Assembly: GCA_016302405.1 (NCBI GenBank)
Contig: JAEDNR010000017.1
Location: 1-25,157 of the forward strand
DNA length: 25,157 bases
Reading direction: 5' to 3'
Origin: Oscillospiraceae bacterium
Lineage (GTDB): Bacteria; Bacillota; Clostridia; Oscillospirales; Oscillospiraceae
Within the stretch, counting starts at the first letter, position 1. Every line of letters starts with the position of its first letter. The notes under the pieces are model-generated. The model worked only from the letters and a program-made list of their open reading frames with translations, was not told where the DNA came from and did not search any database. The position numbers and the translations under genes are program-made. This document shows, piece by piece, positions 1 to 7,382 of this stretch.

Positions 1-1039
1 TCATCACATCGTCCAGGGTCTGGATCAGCTCGGCGTTGGTCTTTTTCAGGGTCTCAATATCCACAATGCCCCGCTCCGCTTCCTTGGCGGTCTCCACGGA
101 GGCCATGTGAAGCTTTTCCGCGTTCTGCTTCAGCAGAGCGTTGGTCACGTCGTTGACCTGCCGCTGGGCCTGGGCGGCCTCGGTGGAATGGGCAATGCCC
201 AGAGCCAGCACCATCTGGTTTTTCCACAGAGGAATGGTGTTTACCAGGGTGGTCTGGATTTTCTCCACCATCACATTGTCGTTGTTCTGGATCATCCGGA
301 TCTGGGGCGCGGTCTGAATGGAGATCATTCTCGTCAGCTCCAGGTCGTGAATCTTCTTTTCAAACCGGTCGCACTTGTCGGACAGATCCCGGGCTGCCTG
401 GGCATCCTCGGCAAGGCCGGTGCGCTGAGCAGTGGCTTCCAGCTCCTTGAGCTTGCCCTCCCGGACCTCCTGGAGCTTCTTCTTGCCAGCCAGGATATAC
501 ATGGTCAGCTCCTTGAAGTAGGCCAGGTTCTGCTCGTACATCTTGTCCAGCAGGGCGGAATCCTTCAGCAGCCGGACCTGGTGCTGCTGCAGGGCGTTGC
601 CGATCTTTTCCACATTCACCTCGGCTTTGGCGTACTTGTTCTTCATGTTTTCCAGCTTGTTTGCCTGCTTGCGGAAGAAGCCCAGGAACCCCTTTTCCTC
701 GTCGGCATCAAAGCCCTGGAGCTCGCCAACCACGCTGGAGATCAGGTCGCCCACCTCGCCTAAGTCCTGGGTCCGGACATTGGCCAGGGCGGCATCGGAG
801 AAGTCCGCCATTTTCTTCTGTGTGCCCGCGCCATACTGCAGGATCTGGGCGGTGTTCTCCACATCGATCTTCGCGGCAAAGGCATCCACCATCTGCTGTT
901 CCTCGGCGGTCAGCACCGGCTCGGCGACTTTCACTGCGGTTTCTTCCTTCACGGCCATGGGCATGGGAGCCGCTTCCAGCTCCGGTTCCAGAGTCAGGCT
1001 GGGGGTTATGTTGTCAAATTGATCCAGTTCGGTCTGCAT
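1..1039 (-). CDS. telA: Toxic anion resistance protein TelA (C-terminus beyond window edge)
   Basis: About 346 codons of a TelA-family protein (toxic anion/tellurite resistance family, cytoplasmic, biochemical role unsettled) are visible; the gene runs off the left edge, so its C-terminus is missing. The ATG at 1039-1037 is preceded by AAGGAG about 8 bases away. The protein opens with an acidic, Ala/Pro-rich tail. A long charged helical region follows, rich in Lys, Glu and Gln and probably coiled coil, with the family-typical stretch around 'ISIQTAPQIRMIQNNDN' and 'TIPLWKNQMVLALG'. It lies 11 bp downstream of the xpaC-like gene on the same strand and is probably co-transcribed from the promoter at 2316-2344. 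The xpaC-telA pair is a recurrent Firmicute arrangement. Family assignment is secure; tellurite resistance itself is not shown by the sequence. Confidence 0.93.
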   Translation of the reverse strand, partial: MQTELDQFDNITPSLTLEPELEAAPMPMAVKEETAVKVAEPVLTAEEQQMVDAFAAKIDVENTAQILQYGAGTQKKMADFSDAALANVRTQDLGEVGDLISSVVGELQGFDADEEKGFLGFFRKQANKLENMKNKYAKAEVNVEKIGNALQQHQVRLLKDSALLDKMYEQNLAYFKELTMYILAGKKKLQEVREGKLKELEATAQRTGLAEDAQAARDLSDKCDRFEKKIHDLELTRMISIQTAPQIRMIQNNDNVMVEKIQTTLVNTIPLWKNQMVLALGIAHSTEAAQAQRQVNDVTNALLKQNAEKLHMASVETAKEAERGIVDIETLKKTNAELIQTLDDVM

Positions 1040-1050
1040 ATAGATTCTCC

Positions 1051-2286
1051 TTATCCCTCAGATTGATTTTGTTTTTTCAGCTTTGTCAGTTCGTCCTCCA
1101 CCAGGCCCTCCTGGGCAAGGAGGGTTTGCAGGACGGAAATATCGCTGGACACGTCCATGGCGGTGTCCTGAAATACGGAGTCCAGCAGCTTCTCAAAGGC
1201 CAGATTCAGGGTGTCCAGAGTGTCTTCAATTTCCCGCTTGGAAGCCTGAATGGTCTCCCCCTGTACGGGCTGGGCGTCCATATCCGCGTAGGCGTTCAGA
1301 AGCTTCACGGTCATGGGCAAGTAGTAGTCCATCATCTTTTTCAGATCGGGAATGATTTCCGGATGGACCTGGGCACGCTGGAAGATCCGGCGGACGATCA
1401 GCTCGATCCGGGAGATCTTTCCGGAAATTTCCTCCCCGGGGATGGCGTCGTTGCACTTGCGGATCTGGCGGAGGAATTCATTTCCCCGGTCCAGAACCTC
1501 CTGCACCTGGGGATCCAGGGCTTTGGTCTCAGGCTTCGGCTGGGCCTTGGGCGCTGCCGCCTGGGCCTTTGCTTCCTCTTTCTGCCGCTGCTCCAGAGCA
1601 AGGCGGCTCCGCTCAAAATTCCGGTAGGTCTCGTCACTGGTAATGAGGTTGCGCCCCTCTTTATCCATGTGCCCCTCCAGGAACAGACCGTCATCGATCA
1701 TGCGGCTGAGCTCCTTGCGGACAAAATCGGCGCTTTTGCCCACACTGCGGGCCAGCTTGTCCAGGGCACAGTAGGTTTTCTGCCCCAGGATCCGCTTGTA
1801 GGTATTGAACCGTCCCACCATACCCAGGGTGCGGATACCGCTGGACAGGAGGGCGACTCCGCCGCTAAAACCCAGCAGGATCGCTATCACGGAGAAAGAA
1901 AGCAGGGAAGATCCGGTAAACAGCCTGACAAAGGCAGTAGAGAGAAAACCAAAGAATGTAAACAGGGACAGCAGGCTTCCGCCAACCACCTGCAGAACCC
2001 CTGAAACAGTTTTGCCGTTGGCACTGCCGTAGAGGGCGGGAAGATTCCGGGATTCCACGGTGACGGTTTTAGCCTCCGTCTGCCGGGCCGTCCCGGCGGC
2101 GGACGCGGAACGGGCAGTGGTATCCACCACATTTTTTACGGCGGTGCCACCCAGATCCACGGCTTTGCTTACCGTCTGGCGGATGGCTTGATTCAGTTTC
2201 TGATAATCCTGAGAGCGGACGGCCTCATCCACAAGGGACTGAATGTTCCGGCCGATTTCCTCCCAATTCTGATTGTAACTTCCCAT
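1051..2286 (-). CDS. xpaC: XpaC-like 5-bromo-4-chloroindolyl phosphate hydrolysis family membrane protein
   Basis: This is a 411-aa protein of the XpaC family, named for X-phos hydrolysis in Bacillus but of unclear true function. The N-terminal ~90 residues are soluble and helical. Two hydrophobic segments follow (about residues 95-120 and 127-150), then a long cytoplasmic helical region with an Ala/Lys/Pro linker near the middle. I chose the ATG at 2286 because GGAG lies 9 bases upstream and the promoter at 2316-2344 puts the transcript start only about 20 bases before it. An in-frame ATG at 2301 would add five residues but has no ribosome site. telA follows after 11 bp, so the two likely act together, perhaps in envelope stress. 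Family fairly sure, activity unproven. Confidence 0.85.
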   Translation of the reverse strand: MGSYNQNWEEIGRNIQSLVDEAVRSQDYQKLNQAIRQTVSKAVDLGGTAVKNVVDTTARSASAAGTARQTEAKTVTVESRNLPALYGSANGKTVSGVLQVVGGSLLSLFTFFGFLSTAFVRLFTGSSLLSFSVIAILLGFSGGVALLSSGIRTLGMVGRFNTYKRILGQKTYCALDKLARSVGKSADFVRKELSRMIDDGLFLEGHMDKEGRNLITSDETYRNFERSRLALEQRQKEEAKAQAAAPKAQPKPETKALDPQVQEVLDRGNEFLRQIRKCNDAIPGEEISGKISRIELIVRRIFQRAQVHPEIIPDLKKMMDYYLPMTVKLLNAYADMDAQPVQGETIQASKREIEDTLDTLNLAFEKLLDSVFQDTAMDVSSDISVLQTLLAQEGLVEDELTKLKKQNQSEG

Positions 2287-2315
2287 GTTCATTCGCTCCA
2301 TATAAAGGTGTTTAT

Positions 2316-2344
2316 ATTATAGCGTAGTCCCACGAAAAAAACAA
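2316..2344 (-). promoter_or_regulatory. Sigma-A-type promoter of xpaC-telA
   Basis: On the minus strand a TTGTTT -35 (2344-2339) is separated by exactly 17 bp from a perfect TATAAT -10 (2321-2316). The expected transcript start near 2309 leaves a leader of about 23 nt with GGAG before the ATG at 2286. Confidence 0.75.
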
Positions 2345-2394
2345 GGGATTTAGAAAAATTGGTAATGATTCAGTCGTGTCCGGGAAAAGGCAGA

Positions 2395-2703
2395 TAAATG
2401 ATCGTTTAGCGCACCGGCCCCAAATGGTGTACGGGTGGTTAGACTCCTTGCCCCCCGCACTTGTGAGGGGGGTGTCCCTGCGCTAGCGCAGGGACGGGGG
2501 GAGTACGAATTCCCGGTCATTGCGAGCCAGTTCGCTTTCCTGGCGTGGCAATCTCCATCTTTAGAAGAAAGTGTTCTCAATGACGAGGGGGATTCCCACA
2601 CCAGTGTGCGCACTGGTTCGGAATGACACATAAATTGGAACGCAGCCTGCTGTTCGGTGGAGATTGCCATGAGCCAAGGGGTGCTCCTCTAAACGATCAT
2701 TTA
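2395..2703. repeat. MITE-like palindromic element, family A copy 1
   Basis: This intergenic element of about 309 bp is bounded by inverted ends: TAAATGATCGTTTAG on the left and CTAAACGATCATTTA on the right. A second copy with the same ends and the same core sits at 24418-24660. The core contains two imperfect hairpins. One is built on CATTGCGAGCCAG / CTGGCGTGGCAAT and the other on ACCAGTG / CACTGGT. Copy 1 carries an extra ~70 bp GC-rich cassette (about 2438-2508) that copy 2 lacks. No transposase or credible gene lies inside. It looks like a non-autonomous mobile element. I could not confirm a target-site duplication beyond the A/T-rich end bases. Confidence 0.8.
2474..2495. repeat. Perfect 22-bp palindrome inside the extra cassette of element A1
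   Basis: GTCCCTGCGCT followed by AGCGCAGGGAC reads identically on both strands. It is flanked by C6 and G6 runs that can pair around it. It belongs to the ~70 bp cassette missing from the second copy, so it is probably a separately mobile hairpin unit inserted into the element. Confidence 0.7.
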
Positions 2704-2807
2704 CAGCAAAAAGCTTGGATACGAATGATCGGTACATAATTTGAATGGAAAAGACGCGGGAAAGAGAGGACTGTTTTTGCCTGCCGAAGGCCTGTGGGGA
2801 AGAAGCG

Positions 2808-2836
2808 TTGCATTTTTTTCAAAAAGGTGATATGAT
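2808..2836 (+). promoter_or_regulatory. Promoter of the short nitroreductase gene
   Basis: TTGCAT (2808-2813) and TATGAT (2831-2836) are separated by 17 bp. A strong AAGGAGG site (2848-2854) follows, 8 bases before the ATG at 2863. Confidence 0.7.
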
Positions 2837-2862
2837 AAAACAAAAACAAGGAGGTATTCTAA

Positions 2863-3375
2863 ATGGATTATATGGCTTTGGTTGCCCAGCGGTATTCCTG
2901 CAAGTGCTATGACCCCCGGCCTGTGCCGGAGGAAATTCTCACCCAGATTCTGGAAGCGGGGAGGCTTGCCCCCACGGCAAAGAATCTGCAGGAGCAGAAA
3001 ATCTATGTCATACGCTCGGCGGAAGGTCTTGCGAAGGTCGATGCCGTCACCCCCTGCCGGTACGGCGCGCCGGTGGTGCTTATGGTAGCTTTTGACAAGG
3101 AAACGGTCTATACCTACCCCGGCGGGGTCTACGATTCCGGTGCGGAGGACGCTGCCATTGTGGCCACCCACATGCTGCTGGCGGCCCAGGCCCTGGGCGT
3201 CAACAGCTGCTGGCTGAACTGCTTTGACCCAGACAACGCGGCAAAGGTCTTTGGACTTCCGGAAAACGAGCGGGTGCTCATGCTTCTGGATCTGGGCTAT
3301 GCAGCCGAGGGGGCGGGGCCTCTTGCCAATCATGGCAAACGTAAGCCCCTTTCCGAGACGGTGAAAGAGCTGTAA
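2863..3375 (+). CDS. Nitroreductase-family protein (short, FMN-binding type)
   Basis: This 170-aa protein belongs to the nitroreductase superfamily, whose flavin (FMN) enzymes use NAD(P)H to reduce nitro compounds, quinones or other electrophiles in the cytoplasm. The N-terminal 'QRYSCKCYDPRPVPEE' is the family's 'R-S-R-x-F' phosphate-binding opening in altered form. 'LEAGRLAPTAKNLQ' matches the A-P-(S/T)-x-x-N-x-Q helix, and 'ALGVNSCWL' and 'LGYAAEG' are the usual central and C-terminal motifs. The ATG is fixed by AAGGAGG 8 bases upstream. The protein is slightly shorter than typical members (about 180-220 aa) and may form the usual dimer. It has its own promoter and stands alone between two MITE-like elements. 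The substrate cannot be told from sequence. Confidence 0.9.
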   Translation: MDYMALVAQRYSCKCYDPRPVPEEILTQILEAGRLAPTAKNLQEQKIYVIRSAEGLAKVDAVTPCRYGAPVVLMVAFDKETVYTYPGGVYDSGAEDAAIVATHMLLAAQALGVNSCWLNCFDPDNAAKVFGLPENERVLMLLDLGYAAEGAGPLANHGKRKPLSETVKEL

Positions 3376-3383
3376 TAGAATAA

Positions 3384-3786
3384 GTGCTTATCAGGTTAAC
3401 TCAGCAAAACGATAAATTGGAATTTGCAGAGGTGAGCGCGCCCCGAACAACACTGTCATTTAAGAACCAGTGCGCACTACTTCGTGGGAATCTCCATCGA
3501 CTTTCAGTCTGCTTTTCGTCTTACCTCGTAGGGGCGCTCATTGAGCGCCCGCGGAAATGTTCCAATTTTGTAACAAATATCCGGTAAAAGGAACCTTTTC
3601 GCCGATAGAAATCTGGATAACAGAAATTTCTCTGCCGGGCGCTCAATGAGCGCCCCTACGGCGTATGACGTTCTTGGCCCCGGAATTCGATGGAGATTGC
3701 CACGCCAGTGTGCGCTACTTTATCGCAATGACCGAGAATTCGCCAAATTCCAATTTGTCGGGCTGCTGAGTAAAACCGATATGCAC
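3384..3786. repeat. MITE-like palindromic element, family B copy 1
   Basis: This ~403 bp element starts 9 bp after the nitroreductase stop codon. Its two ends form an imperfect terminal inverted repeat of 44 bp, 35 of 44 matching by my count, with conserved blocks GTGCWTATC, ACTCAGCA and AAATTGGAATTTG. The same ends bound a shorter element at 23359-23534. Inside lie a nested 25-bp inverted repeat (3527-3551 and 3636-3660) and stretches resembling the family A core (near 3470-3500, and inverted near 3688-3742). No gene is recognisable within it. Confidence 0.8.
3527..3660. repeat. Nested perfect 25-bp inverted repeat inside element B1
   Basis: The 25 bases at 3527-3551 are the exact reverse complement of 3636-3660. 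Each arm contains its own palindrome, GGGCGCTCA and TGAGCGCCC around one central base. The ~84 bp between the arms are AT-richer. It looks like a second small element inserted into the larger one. Confidence 0.75.
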
Positions 3787-3803
3787 AATAGAATATATGC
3801 GTT

Positions 3804-3860
3804 CGGCGGGCCGGAAAGCATCGGATCGTTTTCGATCCGGGCTTCCGACCCGCCGTTTTT
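3804..3860 (+). terminator. Long hairpin between convergent genes, T-tract on the plus strand
   Basis: A long near-perfect stem (3804-3827 with 3832-3855) is followed by TTTTT on the plus strand. It can end transcription leaving the nitroreductase and repeat region. The surface operon converges on it from the right but sees the same hairpin without a U-tract, so termination in that direction is less certain. Confidence 0.65.
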
Positions 3861-3866
3861 ACTGCC

Positions 3867-4400
3867 TCACTGGTTTTGAAAGCTTTCCTCCTTGGCCCGC
3901 AGCGCGGCACCGACGGCGTGAAGCATGACTGCCGCCAGGACCAGGCTCAGGGCGGCAAGCTTTCCCCAGGTGCCGGAAAGTATCAGAGCCAGCTGTCCAA
4001 GATGGGGAACAGTCTTTTCCGCAATTCCCAGCAGACGGCTATAGCTGACCGGGGAGAGGTCTGGCTGCGCATTGGCATCTCCCTTGGTTATAAATGTACC
4101 ATCCACAGTCCGGTTTTCCACCACACGGTGCAGGATGATAGCGCCGGAAGACTCCGCGGCGTAAAACGCGATCACATCGTTTTCCTCCACGGCTTCCGGC
4201 TCCGTCTGCCGGACATAGACAAGACTGCCTACAGATACGGCGGGCTCCATGCTGCCGCTGATGACGGCATAGACCTGGTACCCCAGCAGCCGTGGGAGGG
4301 TGAAGGGAATGCAGGCGGCAATGACCGTCAGCAGGAGAAACGTACCCAGCCCAGTGCAGATTCCGGCGGCCGGGGTTTTCTTATTCTTCTTTTCGTGCAT
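3867..4400 (-). CDS. sipW: SipW-like (ER-type) signal peptidase I
   Basis: This 177-aa membrane signal peptidase of the archaeal/eukaryotic type cleaves signal peptides outside the membrane. It has an N-terminal membrane segment (about 16-37), then 'SGSMEP' with the catalytic Ser50, 'ILHRVV' with His91 in place of the bacterial Lys, 'KGDAN' with Asp108, and a C-terminal membrane segment (about 133-165). The Ser-His arrangement defines the SipW class, whose known clients are TasA/camelysin-type proteins with the 'YFT' signal-peptide form. Two such clients are encoded upstream at 6070-7368. It is the last gene of the operon and overlaps the preceding gene by 20 bp, implying translational coupling. 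Class assignment is strong; the client list is inference. Confidence 0.92.
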   Translation of the reverse strand: MHEKKNKKTPAAGICTGLGTFLLLTVIAACIPFTLPRLLGYQVYAVISGSMEPAVSVGSLVYVRQTEPEAVEENDVIAFYAAESSGAIILHRVVENRTVDGTFITKGDANAQPDLSPVSYSRLLGIAEKTVPHLGQLALILSGTWGKLAALSLVLAAVMLHAVGAALRAKEESFQNQ

Positions 4401-5352
4401 GTTCTTTTTTATCCTGTACTTTCCGCTGCTTTCTCAGCTGGAGGTAAATTCCGACCAGGGCCCCAAGCCCTGCCGCGGCACAGACAGCCCCGGCAATGGC
4501 GGAGGCAGGGTTTCTGTGCCTTTGCCTGTTACTTTCCGCCTCCATGGGAGGTGCTTCTGTTTCGTCCAGGTCAATGATCTCCCGGGGATAAACGGAATCG
4601 GAAGTGCCTTCCCCCAGTGTGCGGCCCGGCTGTGTGCGTATCCGGGCATCGGGAAAGTCTGCGCGCCTGGGGCTTTCTTCCGGTTTGGTGGTGGGGGCTT
4701 CCGGGGCAGCTACGCCGGTTTGGCTGGTGGCTGTGTTAGTGGCTGTGGGGGTGTAGATGAACGTGAATACATTTTTTCCCGCGTCCGCCTGGAGGGTCCG
4801 GGTCAGATTGTAGGCCTGGGGCAGATATCCGTCCACATACGCCCAGGCCGCCACCGGGCGCTCGCCGATATTGCCGTAGTAAGTGCGGCTGGGAAGAAGG
4901 TCTTTTCCTTTCCCGTCCCGGTAGTTGATGCGGTAGGAAACCATATTCCCTCGGATGCCGTAGGCAACCACATATTCCCGGTCACCGGTCACGGCAAAGG
5001 AGGAAGCGCCTACAGTGCTGTTGTCACGTCCGCTTTCCCGAATGCCCTTGGAATAGTATTTGCTTCCGTCTTTGAGGATGACCGCGCCGTCCATAGCTGC
5101 GTCAAACCCCACCCGATCCCCGTAGCGCAGGCCCGTGATCCGGATCCCGCTGCCGGAAAAGCTGACGCTGGCAGTGTCGCTTTGAACGGTCAGCGGTTCG
5201 GCGGAAGCGAAACGGCCCTGGTTTCCCGGGTAGATGGTGACGGTGTAGGTATAGCCTTCCGTAATTTGGGCATACCCCCGGGGAATACCGGATAAGCAAA
5301 CCAGCACTGCCGCAAGAAGAGCGGAAAGGAATCGCCGGCAGCGTCTTTTCAT
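4381..5352 (-). CDS. MucBP-like membrane-anchored surface protein
   Basis: This 323-aa exported protein has a signal peptide at about 1-28 (AYA-like cleavage 'GYAQ'). A beta-rich region (30-130) with 'SYTVTIYPGNQG'-type strands follows. Residues ~138-201 form a MucBP-like segment: 'YRINYRDGKGKDLLP' through 'VFTFIYTP' is the usual strand pattern of mucin-binding repeats. Next comes a Pro/Thr/Glu-rich stalk (201-283) and a single membrane helix (about 284-305) with a basic Lys/Arg tail. No LPxTG precedes the helix, so it should stay in the membrane rather than be sorted. Its ATG overlaps the previous stop codon (ATGA). It could be a base or accessory adhesin of the fibre. The MucBP assignment is moderate. 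Confidence 0.72.
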   Translation of the reverse strand: MKRRCRRFLSALLAAVLVCLSGIPRGYAQITEGYTYTVTIYPGNQGRFASAEPLTVQSDTASVSFSGSGIRITGLRYGDRVGFDAAMDGAVILKDGSKYYSKGIRESGRDNSTVGASSFAVTGDREYVVAYGIRGNMVSYRINYRDGKGKDLLPSRTYYGNIGERPVAAWAYVDGYLPQAYNLTRTLQADAGKNVFTFIYTPTATNTATSQTGVAAPEAPTTKPEESPRRADFPDARIRTQPGRTLGEGTSDSVYPREIIDLDETEAPPMEAESNRQRHRNPASAIAGAVCAAAGLGALVGIYLQLRKQRKVQDKKEHARKEE

Positions 5353-6056
5353 GCGGTTTCCCCCTTTTTACGCCAACGGGAAATGGCAATGCCCAGGAGG
5401 CAAAGACCGGACACCAGCATGACCCAGGCGAAAAGAAGGATCCGGCTGGGGTCTCCCGTTTTGGGTATGGTGGATATGGAGGTGTTTTCTTCCACGGCGA
5501 ACTGCATTTGGAGCTTTGCCAGGGTGTCCTGGTAGGCGTTGCCCTGGGTCTCACCGTCCAGCCGTACCCCCAGGGTGATGGTTCCCGACTGGTTGGGACT
5601 CAGTTTTCCTACATAGAAATAGTCATTCAGCGCGTCGGGAATCTGGTGGAGGCCCTCACCGGTGCCGGTGATCCCTTCTCCGCCCACCGCGTCACTGTCA
5701 AAGAATGCCCGCATTTCCCCCGACGGTCCGGCATAGGTCAGTGTATAGCCGTAGGCACCTCCCTCCGCTACGGTCTGGCTGTCCTCCAGGGAGCGGAGGA
5801 TCTCATTGGTCATATACCAGTGGGTGTCCTTTCGGGAGGTGTTTTTCAGGGTTACATGGATGATGGCGGCGTCTCCCGGCTCTATCTGGAGAATCACGTC
5901 GTCTATGTCCGAGGAATGGAAGGAACTGACCATTTTGCTTCCGTTAAAGGTGACGTTCCAGCTGTCATCTCCGTAGAAAGTCTCCGCTCCGGCAGGGAGG
6001 GGGACCATTCCTCCCAGGAGCAGTCCGATGAACAGCAGGGCAAGTGTTTTTTTCAT
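5349..6056 (-). CDS. Wall-anchored surface protein with IPKTG sorting signal
   Basis: This 235-aa protein has a signal peptide (1-23, 'PAGAET' cleavage region) and a beta-sandwich-like middle ('IHVTLKNTSRKDTHWY', resembling TasA-type Ig folds). The C-terminal sorting signal is IPKTG (197-201), followed by a membrane helix and an Arg/Lys tail. I chose the ATG at 6056 because GAGGAGG lies 8 bases before it; the longer in-frame extension to 6197 lies inside the upstream gene and has a non-protein-like composition. IPKTG is a non-canonical LPxTG variant. Either the locus sortases or a separate housekeeping sortase could use it. As an Ig-like wall protein between the TasA-like genes and the membrane protein it may anchor the TasA-like fibre to the wall (inference). 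Confidence 0.85.
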   Translation of the reverse strand: MKKTLALLFIGLLLGGMVPLPAGAETFYGDDSWNVTFNGSKMVSSFHSSDIDDVILQIEPGDAAIIHVTLKNTSRKDTHWYMTNEILRSLEDSQTVAEGGAYGYTLTYAGPSGEMRAFFDSDAVGGEGITGTGEGLHQIPDALNDYFYVGKLSPNQSGTITLGVRLDGETQGNAYQDTLAKLQMQFAVEENTSISTIPKTGDPSRILLFAWVMLVSGLCLLGIAISRWRKKGETA

Positions 6057-6069
6057 GAAGGTTTCCTCC

Positions 6070-6849
6070 TCAGCCCAGGCGCAGGGTGCCGCCGGATACG
6101 GATGCATCCACGCCCCAGGCGCTTCGAATCGCGTCCTCCGCGTTGTGGGTCTGCAGGGCATCCACTTCGGCCTCCAGCTGCAAGCGCATCCCGTCATAGG
6201 CGTAAATCGCCCGGATGACCGTGGTGCCGTCCTCCCGGATCAGGGTTTCCTCCCGGACGCTGGAGGCGATGGCGCTGTCCAGGCGCAGGGTATCGGCAAA
6301 CAGGGGCGTCTCCTGTCCCGGTGCCAGAATGAAGGGGTAGTACAGAACCGTCCGTTCGGGGGTGGAGGCGCTTTCGTCCAGAAGCCAGGTGTCCGTCAGG
6401 AAATGGATGTCAATCAGTGCCGGGGAGAGGGTGGTGATTTTCTCACCCGCATCGTCCACCCAGCTTCGGAAGATCCGGACCCGGACATACTGGTCGATCT
6501 TTCCGCTGTTGCGCACGGACAATTCTTCCCGGTAGAGCCGCCCAAGCTGTATTTTTCCACCGGATTGGTCCGGGAGCGTTGCTGCCAATGTGCCGGTGCG
6601 GGTATTCCACAGGTTATTCCGCCCGCTGTAATTGCGGAAGGAAAGATCCGCCCCGTTTTCCACCAGGGTCACACCGATGTCCGATACCTCCACCTGGGCG
6701 GTATAGTATTCACTGAAATAGGTAAGGGTGGCCCGGATGCCGCTGACGGTGCCGAGAAGCAGCAGGCTTGACGCGCATAGGAATAAAACCAGTGTCAGGG
6801 GAAAGGGCCGTTTTGACTTTTTCCATGGGTGATTTTCCGTTTTTTTCAT
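6070..6849 (-). CDS. TasA/camelysin-like protein with SipW-type signal peptide (larger)
   Basis: This 259-aa exported protein has a basic N-terminus, a hydrophobic core (about 18-38) and then 'TLTYFSEYYTAQ'. That is the alternate, SipW-dependent signal-peptide form in which an A/T-x-x-F-(T/S) motif sits just after the core. The mature part is beta-rich with 'ELSVRNSGKIDQYVRVRI', a strand pattern seen in TasA/CalY-type Ig-like folds, and a later 'PFILAPGQETPLFADTL'. There is no LPxTG and no C-terminal helix, so it would be released or assembled into a fibre. It lies 12 bp after the smaller TasA-like gene. Sequence similarity to true TasA is at motif level only. A structural pilus or matrix subunit is the likely role. 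Confidence 0.72.
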   Translation of the reverse strand: MKKTENHPWKKSKRPFPLTLVLFLCASSLLLLGTVSGIRATLTYFSEYYTAQVEVSDIGVTLVENGADLSFRNYSGRNNLWNTRTGTLAATLPDQSGGKIQLGRLYREELSVRNSGKIDQYVRVRIFRSWVDDAGEKITTLSPALIDIHFLTDTWLLDESASTPERTVLYYPFILAPGQETPLFADTLRLDSAIASSVREETLIREDGTTVIRAIYAYDGMRLQLEAEVDALQTHNAEDAIRSAWGVDASVSGGTLRLG

Positions 6850-6861
6850 GGCGGGACCCCC

Positions 6862-7368
6862 TTATTCACTCTTCGGCGGGAGATTCGCCGTCAGATCCCA
6901 GTCCGGGTAGGGGCTGCCGTCGGGGGTGTACAGAACGGCGGTATGCTCCTGAACCACGACGACCTGAAAGTTCTGAGGGTCAGTATCCCCGGCTGGAACG
7001 CCGGTAATGACAATTTGAAGCTGGGTGGTTTGTTCCCCGGGGGCGAGAACAGCCTGATAGTACCACCAGCCGTCCTGCGCCTGGTTCCAACCCTCTCCGG
7101 CGGTGAAAACAAGGGCGTATTGGCTGCCGCAGAACGCCCGCACCCTTATAAAACAGTCCGCCTCTCCGGTATTTTCGATCACCACGTGCTTGGTCCAGTC
7201 GGACACTTCCTCCCGGATCTCCGTCTGACGGTTCAGAAAGACAGGATATTCTCCCCGGGCTGTAACATAGGTGGTAAAATAGCTGACGGCGCTTTGAACC
7301 CCCAGCCCGGCTGTCAGCAGCAGCGCGAGCGCGGTCAGAAGCAGGGCTTCTTTTCTGAATACACGCAT
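6862..7368 (-). CDS. TasA/camelysin-like protein with SipW-type signal peptide (smaller)
   Basis: This 168-aa protein has a hydrophobic signal core (8-25) followed by 'AVSYFTTYVTARG', a clear match to the SipW-type signal motif. The mature ~130 residues form strands ('HVVIENTGEADCFIRVRAF', 'YYQAVLAPGEQTTQLQI') that parallel those of the next gene, so the pair is probably paralogous. A single Cys pair (positions near 72 and 80) is present. There is no sorting signal. The start is supported by GGGAGG about 8 bases upstream. Together with its larger neighbour it should be processed by the SipW-like peptidase at the end of the operon and become an extracellular fibre subunit (inference from family). 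Confidence 0.75.
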   Translation of the reverse strand: MRVFRKEALLLTALALLLTAGLGVQSAVSYFTTYVTARGEYPVFLNRQTEIREEVSDWTKHVVIENTGEADCFIRVRAFCGSQYALVFTAGEGWNQAQDGWWYYQAVLAPGEQTTQLQIVITGVPAGDTDPQNFQVVVVQEHTAVLYTPDGSPYPDWDLTANLPPKSE

Positions 7369-7382
7369 TTCACGGTCCTCCC

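Noticed and set aside
661..2004. Plus-strand 447-codon frame opposite telA/xpaC
   Set aside because: It is Arg/Pro-rich antisense translation typical of GC-rich shadow frames.
2350..2670. Small frames inside the family A element
   Set aside because: They coincide with the repeat and its hairpins, lack ribosome sites, and the second copy does not preserve them.
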